DNA of 64,000 nt from Brevibacillus sp. SYP-B805. GTDB taxonomy: Bacteria > Bacillota > Bacilli > Brevibacillales > Brevibacillaceae. Within the stretch, counting starts at the first letter, position 1, and every line of letters begins with the position of its first letter. The DNA is taken from positions 1 through 64,000 of the forward strand of contig NZ_JAALGD010000009.1 of assembly GCF_011059135.1 (NCBI RefSeq), given 5' to 3'. The notes below the pieces were generated by a model. That model did not search any database. It worked only from the letters and a program-made list of their open reading frames with translations, and was not told the DNA's origin. Made by a program: the position numbers and the translations under genes. Below are positions 23,106-32,857 of this stretch, one piece after another.

Positions 23106-24095
23106 ATGCCCGACACCGCAGTGATCCGGCAGATGGAGTGCCGCGCCATGAACACGACGATCGAGTTGACGGTGGAAACGGAAAATGGCGATGACAAATG
23201 CGCGATCGCTCTGGAGGAGTCTGTCAGGAGATGGTTTTTCAGCACGGAGCAGCGCTTTAGCCGCTTTTTGCCGGGCAGCGAACTGTCCCGTCTCAATCAA
23301 AACAGCGGGAAGCTCACGCTCGTCTCCGCCGCGATGGCGGAAGTGCTGTCGCTTGCCGAGATGTACCGGCAGCAAACCAGGGGGATTTTCGATTATTTTG
23401 TCGGGGAAGCTTTGCAGCATGCGGGCTACTCCTGTTCATTTGAACGCCTGCGGTACCGGATTGCGGTTACCGCGCCGCCCCCGGACAAACGGTGCCATGA
23501 GATGGTGCTCGATGTGGGGATGAAATCCGTCTCTCTCAGCGAGGGAGCGGCCATCGATCTTGGCGGCATCGTGAAAGGGTGGGCGGTGGAGCGGATGGTC
23601 AGCCGGTTGAAACGCCGCCACCGCATCCCGCGGGGGGTGCTGAACGCAGGAGGGGATTTGCAGGTGTGGGGAGGCTTTCAAAAGGACGAACCATGGCTGA
23701 TCGGCATTGCGGACCCCTGGAATGAAGAGGGGGAGCTGGCCCAATACGCCGCCTTCGATGGAGCGGTCGCGACATCCAGCGTGCTGGGGAGACGCTGGCG
23801 GACTGATTGCGGCGAGATGCATCATCTGGTGGATCCCCGCACGATGCGGCCTGCGCAAAGCGATGTGGTGCAGTGCACCGTCATCGGCAGCAGTGTGGTC
23901 GAATGCGAGATCTGGGCCAAGGTGGTGTGCATCCTGGGCAGCAAGGAGGCGGTTCCGCTGCTGAAAGCCCATCTTCCCCATGCGGAAGCGCTGTTTGTGA
24001 CCGGCACGGGGGAGGTGCATTATGTGGGCGGGAAGAGCGTGGACAGGGAACAATGGCCCGCGGTGTGGATTGATGTCGCACACATCGGCCGGTAA
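23106..24095 (+). CDS. apbE: FAD:protein FMN transferase (ApbE family)
   Basis: A 329-residue ApbE-type enzyme that moves FMN from FAD onto Ser/Thr of target flavoproteins. Family motifs in order: MECRAMNTTIEL, RFSRFLPGSELSRLN, GGIFDYFVG-like YRQQTRGIFDYF, AIDLGGIVKGWAVERM, LNAGGDLQVWGG, VATSSVLGRR and HHLVDPRTMRP. There is no signal peptide, so it appears cytosolic, unlike many ApbE lipoproteins. GGAGGGGAG precedes the ATG. It sits between a Pro-rich secreted protein and a heme-type membrane protein, a layout seen in extracytosolic flavin-based electron transfer, but no FMN_bind partner is in the window. Confidence 0.9.
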   Translation: MPDTAVIRQMECRAMNTTIELTVETENGDDKCAIALEESVRRWFFSTEQRFSRFLPGSELSRLNQNSGKLTLVSAAMAEVLSLAEMYRQQTRGIFDYFVGEALQHAGYSCSFERLRYRIAVTAPPPDKRCHEMVLDVGMKSVSLSEGAAIDLGGIVKGWAVERMVSRLKRRHRIPRGVLNAGGDLQVWGGFQKDEPWLIGIADPWNEEGELAQYAAFDGAVATSSVLGRRWRTDCGEMHHLVDPRTMRPAQSDVVQCTVIGSSVVECEIWAKVVCILGSKEAVPLLKAHLPHAEALFVTGTGEVHYVGGKSVDREQWPAVWIDVAHIGR

Positions 24096-24121
24096 GACTC
24101 GCGGGGAAAGGAGGACACAGT

Positions 24122-24688
24122 ATGGTAGCGTTTCTCACAAGTTTACCCACCTGGGAGCTGATTCGCTTCCTGGGGCTGCTGGCATATCTTCTGCTGTTTG
24201 CGGGGGTAAGCCTGGGGATGTTGTACAGCATGCCGGTATGGAAAGGGAAGGGCAAGGCCGCTCTCTACAAATGCCATTCGACGGTTACCGTCGCGGGCAC
24301 TTTTTGCGGCATCCTGCACGCCATGATCCTGGTGATCGATACATATATGCCGTTTTCCTGGCTGGAAATCCTGATTCCCTTCCGAGCGGCGTATAAACCG
24401 CTTTGGAACGGCATTGGCACACTGGCCGCCTATGGCACCCTGATCCTGATCCTGACGACCGATCTGAGAAACAGGATGCCGCATAAGCTGTGGCGCATGA
24501 TTCATATCGGTTCCTATCCCGTCTTTCTGGCCGCCTTGATCCACGGTCTGGGGGTGGGAAGCGATACGAAGCATCCGGCGGTCTATTTGATGTATGTGCT
24601 GAGCTTTGGGATAATGGTGTTGCTGCTGATTGTACGTTTGTTCTTCGGAAGGAAGCGGGACCGTGCATATCTTGCTCATCGAGGATGA
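24122..24688 (+). CDS. Ferric-reductase-like transmembrane cytochrome
   Basis: A 188-residue protein with five or six membrane helices. Two pairs of His, H52/H66 and H128/H141, lie on consecutive helices with 13-14 residue spacing, as expected for bis-heme b ligation in ferric reductase/MsrQ-like domains. It lacks a fused FAD/NAD domain. It would pass electrons across the membrane, possibly to a flavinylated protein modified by the neighbouring ApbE. GGAGGACAC precedes the ATG. The 3' end overlaps the next response regulator gene by 26 nt. Confidence 0.82.
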   Translation: MVAFLTSLPTWELIRFLGLLAYLLLFAGVSLGMLYSMPVWKGKGKAALYKCHSTVTVAGTFCGILHAMILVIDTYMPFSWLEILIPFRAAYKPLWNGIGTLAAYGTLILILTTDLRNRMPHKLWRMIHIGSYPVFLAALIHGLGVGSDTKHPAVYLMYVLSFGIMVLLLIVRLFFGRKRDRAYLAHRG

Positions 24689-25358
24689 CAGCAAACTCGG
24701 GGCTCTGGTGCAATACAAGCTGTCCCGGGAGTACCATACCGTAGACTGGGTGTCAGACCCCGAACTGGTTGACGATTATTTGAAGAAGAGCCGTTATGAT
24801 CTCTATATTCTGGATTGGATGATGCCCCGTAAAAGCGGCTTGGAGATTTGCAAAGAGCTAAGGAGCCGGAACGATGCGACGCCCATTCTGATGCTGACGG
24901 CGAGGGATGCGGTCCCGGATCGCGTCCTGGGCTTGAACAGCGGGGCGGACGACTATTTGGTCAAACCTTTTGCTTTTGAAGAATTGTTTGCCCGCATCCA
25001 TGCGCTGGGGCGGCGGAACCGTCTGCCGGATTATCACGAGGATGTGTACACGGTGGGGGGGATAACGCTCAATACGCTGACCCACGAGGTCACGCGGGAA
25101 GGCGTGCCCATCGCCCTGACCAAAAAGGAATTCCAGCTCCTGGCCTTCATGATGCGCCATGCCGGCCGGACCATATCGCGGGAACAACTGCTGGATCACG
25201 TGTGGGGGGTGGATGCGGCAATCACGCCCAATGCGGTTGATGCCGCCATCAAGCTCCTGCGCAAAAAAGTGGACGACGGTTTTGCGCAGAAGCTGATCCA
25301 CAATGTAAGGGGGTTCGGGTACCGGCTGAGCTGCCAGGAGGAGAACGATCATGTTTGA
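24663..25358 (+). CDS. OmpR/PhoB-family response regulator of the redox operon
   Basis: A 231-residue regulator with a GTG start at 24663, inside the end of the previous gene (MHILLIEDDSKL in frame). The receiver has Asp51 in LYILDWMMPRKSG and Lys in LVKPFAFEELF; the winged helix ends RGFGYRL. Ribosome site GGAAGCGGG is close by. It overlaps the kinase gene by 8 nt. Co-transcription with apbE and the cytochrome suggests that the pair controls this redox unit. Confidence 0.92.
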   Translation: MHILLIEDDSKLGALVQYKLSREYHTVDWVSDPELVDDYLKKSRYDLYILDWMMPRKSGLEICKELRSRNDATPILMLTARDAVPDRVLGLNSGADDYLVKPFAFEELFARIHALGRRNRLPDYHEDVYTVGGITLNTLTHEVTREGVPIALTKKEFQLLAFMMRHAGRTISREQLLDHVWGVDAAITPNAVDAAIKLLRKKVDDGFAQKLIHNVRGFGYRLSCQEENDHV

Positions 25359-26694
25359 AAAAACGAGAAGAAGGCTGACGTTGATTTACAGCGGCATGAT
25401 CGGGCTCATCCTGCTGATCATGGTGTTTTCCTTCTATTTCATCCTGTCGATGGTGATACACGGCAATGAGCGCGCACAGCTCCGTTCGCTGGCGGACAAG
25501 GCCCTCCATGAGTGGAAGGAGCACGTCGAACGGGAAGAAAAGCCGCACCGCGGGCATGAGCTTGCCGGAAAGATGGAGGAGATGGATTGGGATTTCGTGC
25601 TTCCCAACCAGTATGTCATCTTTGTTGAACAGGATACGGGCAGGATTGTGAGTTCCCTGCAAAAAAAAGATCCGGCGATGGCACAAGCGCTTGTGCATGA
25701 TTGGCAAGCTCTTGCGCTGGAGCCGGACAAAATGGTCATCATCCAGCAGGCCGTACAGGAGGGCAGCCGGACGTTTGCGGTCAGCAAGCTGTTGCTTGCG
25801 CCGGAAGGAGGTTCCTTCACCGTTTATCTGGGAGAGGATATTACCGGAATGAACGAACTGCTGCGCCAAATGAGATGGGGCTTGAGCTTCGCGGCGATCC
25901 TCATGTTGGGGATCGGGACGGCGGCCGGATACTTCTTTGCGGGGCGTGCCATGATTCCGATCAATCGGGCTTATCAACGGCAGCTGGATTTTACGGCCGA
26001 TGCCTCCCATGAACTGCGTACCCCTTTGAGCGTGATGCTGTCCTCTGCCGAGATTCTGATGGAGTGCAAAGGGGCGCTCCCGTCCTTCCACCAGTCTGTC
26101 CTGGACAGCATGCTGGATGAGATCAGACGCTTGATCCGGCTGAGCGAAAATCTTCTTGCGCTTGCCCGCCAGGATACGCAAAAGCAAAGCGGCTCCCCCC
26201 TCACCCGCACCCCTTTCCACTTCCCCCAAACCGTACAGGAAGCCGTCAGCCGCATGCAACTCGCCGCAGAACAAAAGGGTGTTGCGCTGTCCTTTCACAA
26301 TGGCCTGCCGGAGGAAGCAGCCGTTTATCACGGGGATCGGGACAAGATGTTGCAGCTGCTTTACATTTTGATTGATAACGGCATCAAGTACACGGAGTCG
26401 GGCGGATACGTCAGGGTGAGCCTGGAGAGAACGTCCCGGCAGAAGATCGCGCTGACCGTCGCCGACAACGGGTGCGGGATTGCGCAGGAAGATCTCCCTC
26501 ATGTGTTCAAGCGCTTCTACCGGGCGGATAAAGCCAGATCCCGCAGCACCGGCGGAAGCGGTCTCGGGCTTTCCATCGCCCGCCAGATCGTGCAGGAGCA
26601 TCAGGGCACCATTCACGTCTCCAGTGACATACAGCAAGGTACGGTTTTTACCGTCTGTCTGGAAAGAACGAAACCGCCAGGGAGATCTCCCTGA
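25351..26694 (+). CDS. Membrane sensor histidine kinase of the redox operon
   Basis: A 447-residue kinase. TM1 is about 12-34 and TM2 about 175-195. The extracytoplasmic domain lies between them. A HisKA with His220 in DASHELRTPL follows, then HATPase_c with ILIDNGIKYTESGG, DNGCGIAQ and GGSGLGLSIARQIV. A recognisable HAMP is weak or absent. The start overlaps the regulator stop by 8 nt, and a long palindrome covers the stop codon. The signal is unknown; redox state or a metal would suit the operon. Confidence 0.92.
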   Translation: MFEKTRRRLTLIYSGMIGLILLIMVFSFYFILSMVIHGNERAQLRSLADKALHEWKEHVEREEKPHRGHELAGKMEEMDWDFVLPNQYVIFVEQDTGRIVSSLQKKDPAMAQALVHDWQALALEPDKMVIIQQAVQEGSRTFAVSKLLLAPEGGSFTVYLGEDITGMNELLRQMRWGLSFAAILMLGIGTAAGYFFAGRAMIPINRAYQRQLDFTADASHELRTPLSVMLSSAEILMECKGALPSFHQSVLDSMLDEIRRLIRLSENLLALARQDTQKQSGSPLTRTPFHFPQTVQEAVSRMQLAAEQKGVALSFHNGLPEEAAVYHGDRDKMLQLLYILIDNGIKYTESGGYVRVSLERTSRQKIALTVADNGCGIAQEDLPHVFKRFYRADKARSRSTGGSGLGLSIARQIVQEHQGTIHVSSDIQQGTVFTVCLERTKPPGRSP

Positions 26695-26700
26695 CGGTTT
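26671..26700. terminator. Long palindrome at the end of the redox operon
   Basis: AAACCGCCAGGGAGA and its near-perfect complement meet head to head (one mismatch); the stem covers the kinase stop codon and ends TTTAAA. It probably acts as an mRNA 3' end, though the T-run is short. Confidence 0.6.
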
Positions 26701-26814
26701 AAAGTGACGGCGAAAAGGTTGGGTGCCCTGTCCGGCGCGGCGAGTGCCCCGCTCGGCAGCGCGGCAGCTGCCGCCGGGTGGGTGGCGCGTTCGCTCAAGC
26801 CGGGCGGGGTTTTC

Positions 26815-29800
26815 TTACGGCTCCAAGGTGACGCGCACCCTTGCCGTTGCCTTCACGGACGGGTCGGCTGCCGAAGCGATCGTGACATACAGCGTGACGG
26901 TGGTTTTGTCGTCGGGCAGCGCCTTGAGAACGCCGTTGTCGTCGATGTACTTGTCGTTGGAGCTTCTCGTTACCCGATACGTGACATCGTCCGTATCTTC
27001 CGGCAGCTCCAGCACCGCTTTGTCCAGTTCGCTCGTATTGACGATTTTGGCCTTAAAGGCGTCTTCGGCCTTTTTCACGGCTTTGGCAGCGGCGGCGGAT
27101 GCGGATTCACCGTCTCCTTCCGAGATCGCGAAGGCTTTCCATGCTTCGTAGGTATTCACGATCTGCTCCCCTTTTGGCAGGGTGGGATCGACGGTGTATC
27201 CAACCAGACGAAGCTTGTATTTGCCCGGATCCAGCTTCTTGGCAACGGTCGAGCCGTCATAATAGGTGCCGTCCAGATTGGAGAACGTGATCGGGCCTGG
27301 AGCGAACATCCGGTAATCGTCGAACATCGTGGCCATGGTCCCAATGTAGGTGTCATCGTACGTCCAAGCCTGCAGTTCGATCACATTGACATCTTCCGCC
27401 TGCAGCAGGGCTTCCAGGGTGAAGGAATCTTCCTTGCCGTCTCCATCAGGCGTAATGTTGGTATCCGACAGTTTCAGATCGTCGAACCCGAAATGCGTAT
27501 CTTCCCGCTGGTCGCCGACGTGAACGACGAAGGGGAGATGAAGATCGGGATTGCCGTCTTTGCTCTTCAGCAGGACTTCGCCCTCGTAGACCCCTTCTTC
27601 CGCATCGGCTTCCGGCGCCAACTGCAGCGTGAATTCCGTCGTATCCCTGCCGTCTGCGTTGATGGTCGTTTTGGACAGGGAGACATCGATGTCATTCACA
27701 TCCGGTGTCTCCTGCGGATCGTATGGGTCGGTGGTGACAGCCTTGTGCATGACGACTTTGGCCGTATAATGAACATCTTCCTTGGAGGTGTTCTTCAGCT
27801 GCAGCTTGCGGGTGACGGGATCGCTGCCCGCTTTCAGCAGGCCGAAAGAGATGCTGTTGCCGTTATACGTGATCGTTTGCGGCTCCAGATCCTGGTTCAG
27901 GATCGTAATGTTTTCGACCGTTTCCAGCACGGCGGGAGTCTTCGCCGCCGCGTAGCCGTCGACCCGGCCGGCCCCTTGCGAATAGACATCGTAGGGGGTG
28001 CCTTCCTCATCGGAGATGCGCTTCGCCGTGTTGGAAAGCGCGGCTTTCACATCAAACGGCGTCCATTCCGGATGCGCCTGCTTCAGCAGGAGCGCAAGCC
28101 CGGCGACATGCGGGGTCGCCATGCTGGTGCCGTTGAATCGGGAATAGGCCAGATCATATTTGGCTTTCGGAATCAGTTTCTTCCAGGCCGGGATGCTGGA
28201 GAGGATGGAGACGCCCGGTGCCGACACATCCGGCTTGATGCTGTAATCGTCGCCCAGTACCGGTCCGCGCGAGCTGAAGCCGGCCATTTTGTCACCCTGG
28301 TCTTCCGTTTTCGGATAATCGGCGGAGAAGGTAAAGGTGAGCGTTTTGGCCTTGTCCGGGTCAGCCAGGATTTCCTTGGCCAGCGCGCGCCCCTCATCCC
28401 CCCTCATGTCAAAGGTAGGTACGGCTTCCATCTGGTCGCCCAGGATCGTTCCGATATAGTCGGTTCGCTGATCCAGATCCAGATCTGCCACCCCGTCGCC
28501 GTCCAGGTCGTTGCCGTTAAAGATCACGATGGCTTTGGCACCCGCATTGACGGCATTCTTGATTTTGGCATCAAACGTAAGGACGCCGCGCGAGATCAAC
28601 GCGACCTTTCCTTTGACATCCACCTTTTGGAAATCTGTCTCGGAGCCGAGGTTGGCGTAGACCACCGGGAGCGGATTGGTTCCGATCAATTGGGCGAAAT
28701 TCTCCTTCTTGATCTGCCACGCCATGACATGGAAACGGTAATCCTTGCCGAAAGACGAGCTGGCGGAACCATCGTAGAGGGTGCTCGGCGAAGTGACGGC
28801 CCCTACGGTAATCGGCAGCTTGGCACCCGCTGGCGAACCGGCGGTGTAGTAGTGCCTGCCGGGCTCGTTCTGGGCGGCGTTGCCGCTGGCTACCACGGTG
28901 ATCACGCCTGCCAACATGGCGTTGTTGACCGCGATGGAATCGGGCGAATCGGCGTTTTTCTCGTAATCGGACCCCAGCGACAGGTTGATGACATCCATGC
29001 CGTCCTTCACGGCTTTTTCGATGCCGTCGATCACCTGGGCGGTGCTGCCGCCATAGCGTCCCAGCACGCGGTAGACGTACAGATCGGCCGCGTAGGCGAT
29101 CCCTTTCACATTGACGTCGGACTGTGTGTTTTTCGCGCGGCCGACGATCGTCCCGGAGACGTGTGTCCCGTGGCTGGAGCCTTGATATCCTCCGCCTTCC
29201 CGGTCGTCTTCAGGGGCAATCGGTGCTTCTTCATACGGATCCTTGTCGTTGTCGTAAGAGTCGTAGCCGCCTTTGTAGGCATCTTTCAAGTCAGGGTGCA
29301 GGTAGTCGACACCCGTGTCGATGACGCCCACCTTCAGCCCTTTGCCGTTCAGGCCCAGCTTCCACATGTCCAGGACGCCGATCTGTTTCAGCGGCGCCGT
29401 GTCATACTTGGTGTCTCCGCTTTTCTCCACCTCGACTTCGGGAATGGAGAACTGCTTGTTTTCGTAAATGGCCTTGACGTTCGGCAGCTTGGCCAAATCC
29501 GGAATCTGGTTGGCAGGCAGCGAGAGTTCGATCCCGTTGAACACCTGGGTAAACTGGCGGCCCACCCGCAACTTGTCCGTTTTGCTCTTGGCCTCCCGGA
29601 GGAAGGACGCCTGTTCTTTTTCCACTTTTGCTTCCAGCGCCTGTGCCGAAAGCGTGCGTCTGCCCTGATGCTTGGAGACGATGGCCGGGTCGCTCGCCAA
29701 CTGGACGATGACGCTGACCGTTTTGCTGGAACGGGTGTTCAGGCTCGAAGCGATTTTGACCTGTGCCGTCTCAAATTCTGCGATGGCCTTGGTAACCTTG

Positions 29801-29922
29801 TTCACCTTTTCCAGATCGCGGGCGCTCAGGTTCTCGGATGCAAAAGCATGGTAGGGCAATCCGCCGGTGATGAGCAATGCTGCCAGCGTGAGAGAAGTGA
29901 AACGCCTGGTCTTCTTCATCAT
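26815..29922 (-). CDS. Secreted S8 subtilisin-like protease, Vpr-like multidomain
   Basis: A 1035-residue protein starting at ATG 29922 behind AAAGGAGG. In order: signal peptide (1-29, cleavage after AFA), an I9-type propeptide (about 65-160), the S8 catalytic domain with Asp202 (GVIDTGVDY), His251 (SSHGTHVSGTI) and Ser600 (FNGTSMATPHVAG), a PA insert (about 385-470), then Fn3-like and beta-sandwich modules to the C-terminus, ending with an Ig-like SSNDKYIDDNGVL segment. B. subtilis Vpr has a similar plan. It degrades extracellular protein. No LPxTG or S-layer motif was seen, so it is probably released. Confidence 0.93.
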   Translation of the reverse strand: MMKKTRRFTSLTLAALLITGGLPYHAFASENLSARDLEKVNKVTKAIAEFETAQVKIASSLNTRSSKTVSVIVQLASDPAIVSKHQGRRTLSAQALEAKVEKEQASFLREAKSKTDKLRVGRQFTQVFNGIELSLPANQIPDLAKLPNVKAIYENKQFSIPEVEVEKSGDTKYDTAPLKQIGVLDMWKLGLNGKGLKVGVIDTGVDYLHPDLKDAYKGGYDSYDNDKDPYEEAPIAPEDDREGGGYQGSSHGTHVSGTIVGRAKNTQSDVNVKGIAYAADLYVYRVLGRYGGSTAQVIDGIEKAVKDGMDVINLSLGSDYEKNADSPDSIAVNNAMLAGVITVVASGNAAQNEPGRHYYTAGSPAGAKLPITVGAVTSPSTLYDGSASSSFGKDYRFHVMAWQIKKENFAQLIGTNPLPVVYANLGSETDFQKVDVKGKVALISRGVLTFDAKIKNAVNAGAKAIVIFNGNDLDGDGVADLDLDQRTDYIGTILGDQMEAVPTFDMRGDEGRALAKEILADPDKAKTLTFTFSADYPKTEDQGDKMAGFSSRGPVLGDDYSIKPDVSAPGVSILSSIPAWKKLIPKAKYDLAYSRFNGTSMATPHVAGLALLLKQAHPEWTPFDVKAALSNTAKRISDEEGTPYDVYSQGAGRVDGYAAAKTPAVLETVENITILNQDLEPQTITYNGNSISFGLLKAGSDPVTRKLQLKNTSKEDVHYTAKVVMHKAVTTDPYDPQETPDVNDIDVSLSKTTINADGRDTTEFTLQLAPEADAEEGVYEGEVLLKSKDGNPDLHLPFVVHVGDQREDTHFGFDDLKLSDTNITPDGDGKEDSFTLEALLQAEDVNVIELQAWTYDDTYIGTMATMFDDYRMFAPGPITFSNLDGTYYDGSTVAKKLDPGKYKLRLVGYTVDPTLPKGEQIVNTYEAWKAFAISEGDGESASAAAAKAVKKAEDAFKAKIVNTSELDKAVLELPEDTDDVTYRVTRSSNDKYIDDNGVLKALPDDKTTVTLYVTIASAADPSVKATARVRVTLEP

Positions 29923-30105
29923 GTCTGCCTCCTTTTCACAACAATGAACATCGAAGATCAAATTTCGCGGAGAGCCGGAGTATTCCTTTTATTAACAAAA
30001 AATAGTTTTCTTATATTTTTGACAAAACACTTCATGTTTCAACAACAGTCGACAGCAATAGATCGCGCTTCTTTTCCCGATGGCGTTTCTGTCGATAAAA
30101 TAAAT

Positions 30106-30137
30106 CCCCCTCCTGTCTGGCAGACGAAAGGAGGGGG
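30106..30137 (-). terminator. Intrinsic terminator of the minus-strand membrane-anchored protein gene
   Basis: CCCCCTCCT (30106-30114) pairs with AGGAGGGGG (30129-30137). On the minus strand the stem is followed by ATTTATTTT. Confidence 0.75.
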
Positions 30138-30157
30138 AGCGGGCTGAGAAACGCCTG

Positions 30158-31828
30158 TTATGGCTGCGGAATAAGGCCAAGCTCCTGGAAGAGCTGCATG
30201 TTCTTCAACATGAATTGTTGGGCGGATTGCATCACTTCCTGCTGGACTTGGGCCATTTCGCTGTCGGTCATGGTGGCCAGGTTGAACGAGTTTTCCGGGG
30301 TCAGATCGGGCAGTTTGACTTCGGCGATCTGCTCTTCCGTGCCCTTCAGATGAAACCCGATGCTTCTCGGCAGATCCGGGGCTGCCTGGTCAAAGCTCAG
30401 CTTCACGCCGGTTTCCGTCTCCCGCTTGCTGCCGCTTTTCACCAGCGTCGAATCGATGGTCCCGGAGAGGGCCAACGGGTCTCCTGATTGATCCTCCACG
30501 TTTAACGTGAAGTCATATTTGCCCGTTTCTTTGCCGCTCTCTTTGGTGACGGCAAACGCCGTGCGGAAGTCGAACCGGGTCTCAAGCTTGCCGTCTTTGG
30601 TCCCTTTCAACTGAAGGCTGACGGTTCCTTTTTTGTCGGCTTCTGTTCCGGCGGCCTTGTAGGCGTAGGTGAGCTCGCCGTTTTCGTCGCTCTTCGGCGT
30701 GCCGGCCAGTTTCAGGAAGACGTTTTCCTCCCGGTTGTTCTTCCAGGACGCTGCCTCCAAGACGTCTCCTTCATCTCCCGGAGCGGTGGAGATGAGCTTG
30801 CGGGAGAGAAGGTGGTTCTCCCCGTCGACGAGCAGGACCATTTTGGCGCTGTAATCCAGTTTGTTGTCGTCCAGTTCCTTCTTCCTGTCGTCAAGCCACT
30901 GCAGGAAATCGCCTTTCAGTTCTTCCCGCGGCTTCGCTTCCGCATCCGGATAGCCGCTGTCGGTCAGGAGCTTTGTGACGTTTTGGTAGCGGGTGTAAAA
31001 CAGGTCGAACAGTTTGTCGTCGGCGGCAGCCTTCTCCAGCATCTTGCCGAGCAGCGCCTTCATTTCCTCATGGCTGAAGGTTACCGTGATTTCGCGGGCG
31101 GAGGTTTTGAAGCCGTCACGCTCGAAGGTGGCGTCGTTGTTTACGGTAATCTGCTTGTCGGAAAGGGAATCCACATACAGCCTGATGTACGGTTCCACGA
31201 CCGGAACGACATCCTCCCTGCTGATTTTGACCGCGTTGAGGAGGTCGTTGTAGTCGAGGAAGCGCTTCGGCAGATTCTCGATATGTTTTTGTTTCAGGGC
31301 TTCCTGATCGTTCAGGTCGATGACCGCGAATTTTTGATAAAAATCGGGCAGCTTGATCGCCAGTTTCGTCTGATCCAACATCAGCATTTCCGCACTGACA
31401 ACATCTTTTTCCTTCAACTGCAGCGTTAACGTGGAATGCTGCAGCTTCTTCTGCTGGTCAAGGTCGCTGTCGATTTTCAGCCTGGCTTGTTTCACCAGGT
31501 CTACCACCAGTTGGGCCTGCGGGTCCGGAATCGCGGCGTCAATGGAGAAATCGGACAGCTCCATCGAGGTATGGACCGGGTTTTCGAGATAAGGCCGCAC
31601 CTCCTTGTCGAAGTCGGAGAGGGCCTCGTTGTATCTCGTTTCCCATTCCTGCAGGTTGGCGGCTTCTGCCTCCAGATAGATGGTTTTGGTGCTTTTCAAC
31701 AGGTCCAGCCCGGCATATGCCGTGGCAAGCCCTCCCAGCAGCACCAACAGAATGGCTCCCCCGATGATCCATGATTTCCTGCTTTTTTTCGGGGAAGTAT
31801 GCGGTTCCATATGAAGATTGGTTTCCAT
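30158..31828 (-). CDS. Membrane-anchored extracytoplasmic protein, unknown function (possibly DUF6583)
   Basis: A 556-residue protein with a short cytosolic tail (METNLHMEPHTSPKKSRKS), one membrane anchor (about 20-42) and a large outside domain rich in Asp, Glu, Lys and Leu. Repeated patterns such as VEPYIRLYVDSLSDKQITVNND, and beta-rich segments near the end, are typical of Bacillales proteins annotated as DUF6583 or YbbR-like; I am not sure which. CAGGAGGAACCC precedes the ATG. It has its own terminator. No catalytic motif is visible. Confidence 0.7.
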   Translation of the reverse strand: METNLHMEPHTSPKKSRKSWIIGGAILLVLLGGLATAYAGLDLLKSTKTIYLEAEAANLQEWETRYNEALSDFDKEVRPYLENPVHTSMELSDFSIDAAIPDPQAQLVVDLVKQARLKIDSDLDQQKKLQHSTLTLQLKEKDVVSAEMLMLDQTKLAIKLPDFYQKFAVIDLNDQEALKQKHIENLPKRFLDYNDLLNAVKISREDVVPVVEPYIRLYVDSLSDKQITVNNDATFERDGFKTSAREITVTFSHEEMKALLGKMLEKAAADDKLFDLFYTRYQNVTKLLTDSGYPDAEAKPREELKGDFLQWLDDRKKELDDNKLDYSAKMVLLVDGENHLLSRKLISTAPGDEGDVLEAASWKNNREENVFLKLAGTPKSDENGELTYAYKAAGTEADKKGTVSLQLKGTKDGKLETRFDFRTAFAVTKESGKETGKYDFTLNVEDQSGDPLALSGTIDSTLVKSGSKRETETGVKLSFDQAAPDLPRSIGFHLKGTEEQIAEVKLPDLTPENSFNLATMTDSEMAQVQQEVMQSAQQFMLKNMQLFQELGLIPQP

Positions 31829-32110
31829 GGGTTCCTCCTGGTTTGTTTATGGTTGAAGCTGTGCCGATGTCGGGCATCGCTACCGGAATATTTTAGCACA
31901 TGGAATAGCAAAAAATGTTAGTTAATTCACAAATTGACAAAAACGGGCATAATGACCTACGCCCTTGCTCCCGCAGCATCCGCGATCATGTGCATCACGA
32001 ACGGTGGGGAACGGCGGTCCGAAACGAAGAAGGGAGTTGATACGTATTTATAGCGACAGGGAAATCCAGCCTTTTTATCACTGCTATCCATAAATAAAGG
32101 ACGGGGAGAC

Positions 32111-32725
32111 ATGGAAAATCAAGCGGTCATTGACATGGTGGTTCAATGGGGATATCCCGCCCTGTTTTTTGCGCTGTGGCTTGGGATAGTCGGCATGCCG
32201 ATCCCGGACGAAGTGATTGTGATGACAGCCGGAGTCACAACCTCGCTTGGGTATTTGCGGGTGATTCCGGCATTTTTGATTACGTACCTGGGGGTTGTAT
32301 CCGGCTTATCCCTGGGCTATGTGCTGGGAAGAACGATGGGTGCAGGTATTCTTGACCGCTTGCGCAAGCGGAGGGGGCTGGCTCCCCACATCCTGCGGGC
32401 GGAGAGACTGTTGGATCGTTACGGCCATTACGCGCTGTGCATCAGCTACTTTCTTCCGGTAGTCAGACATGTCGTGCCTTATCTGGTAGGAATCGGTCAT
32501 ATGCGCTTTCGCCGATACGCCATGTTTTCCTATACGACGGGGTTTGTCTGGACGCTGCTCTTTTTTCTCGCAGGCCATCTGTTGGGCAGCAATGCAGCCG
32601 ATCTGGAAGAGACGTTTTCCCAGTCTGTCATGGCTGCAGCGATCGGCATCCTGCTTATCTGGTTCGCGGTACGGTTTTTCCGCAGCCGGAAAGCATCGTT
32701 TCGCCGGGGGGATACGGGCGAATAG
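32111..32725 (+). CDS. DedA-family membrane protein
   Basis: A 204-residue DedA protein. It has GIVGMPIPDEVIVMTAG near the N-terminus, GLSLGYVLGRTMG, then the conserved RYGHYALCISYFLPVVRHVVPYLVGIGHMRFRRYA segment in place of the usual F/Y-x-R-x-x-P-x-x-R motif, and two C-terminal helices. DedA proteins scramble or recycle lipid carriers such as undecaprenyl phosphate and support envelope integrity. An ATG at 32111 follows GGACGGGGAG. No operon partner is evident. Confidence 0.88.
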   Translation: MENQAVIDMVVQWGYPALFFALWLGIVGMPIPDEVIVMTAGVTTSLGYLRVIPAFLITYLGVVSGLSLGYVLGRTMGAGILDRLRKRRGLAPHILRAERLLDRYGHYALCISYFLPVVRHVVPYLVGIGHMRFRRYAMFSYTTGFVWTLLFFLAGHLLGSNAADLEETFSQSVMAAAIGILLIWFAVRFFRSRKASFRRGDTGE

Positions 32726-32857
32726 AAGAGGGACTGCTGCCGGTGCGCGAGCCATCCGCATGACAGTTTTGTTGCAGCCGGAGACGGAAAGCGGCGATGA
32801 GCGCCCATTCCTGATATAATGAATCTGGTGAAGTCTCGCAAAGGATGTGAAGGACTG

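Noticed and set aside
24122-24688. MsrQ-type partner of a methionine sulfoxide reductase
   Set aside because: No MsrP-like molybdoprotein gene is nearby; ApbE is the neighbour instead.
26704-30147. A 1147-codon open frame on the plus strand
   Set aside because: It runs antisense to the whole S8 protease, has no family motifs, and comes from codon bias of the GC-rich gene.
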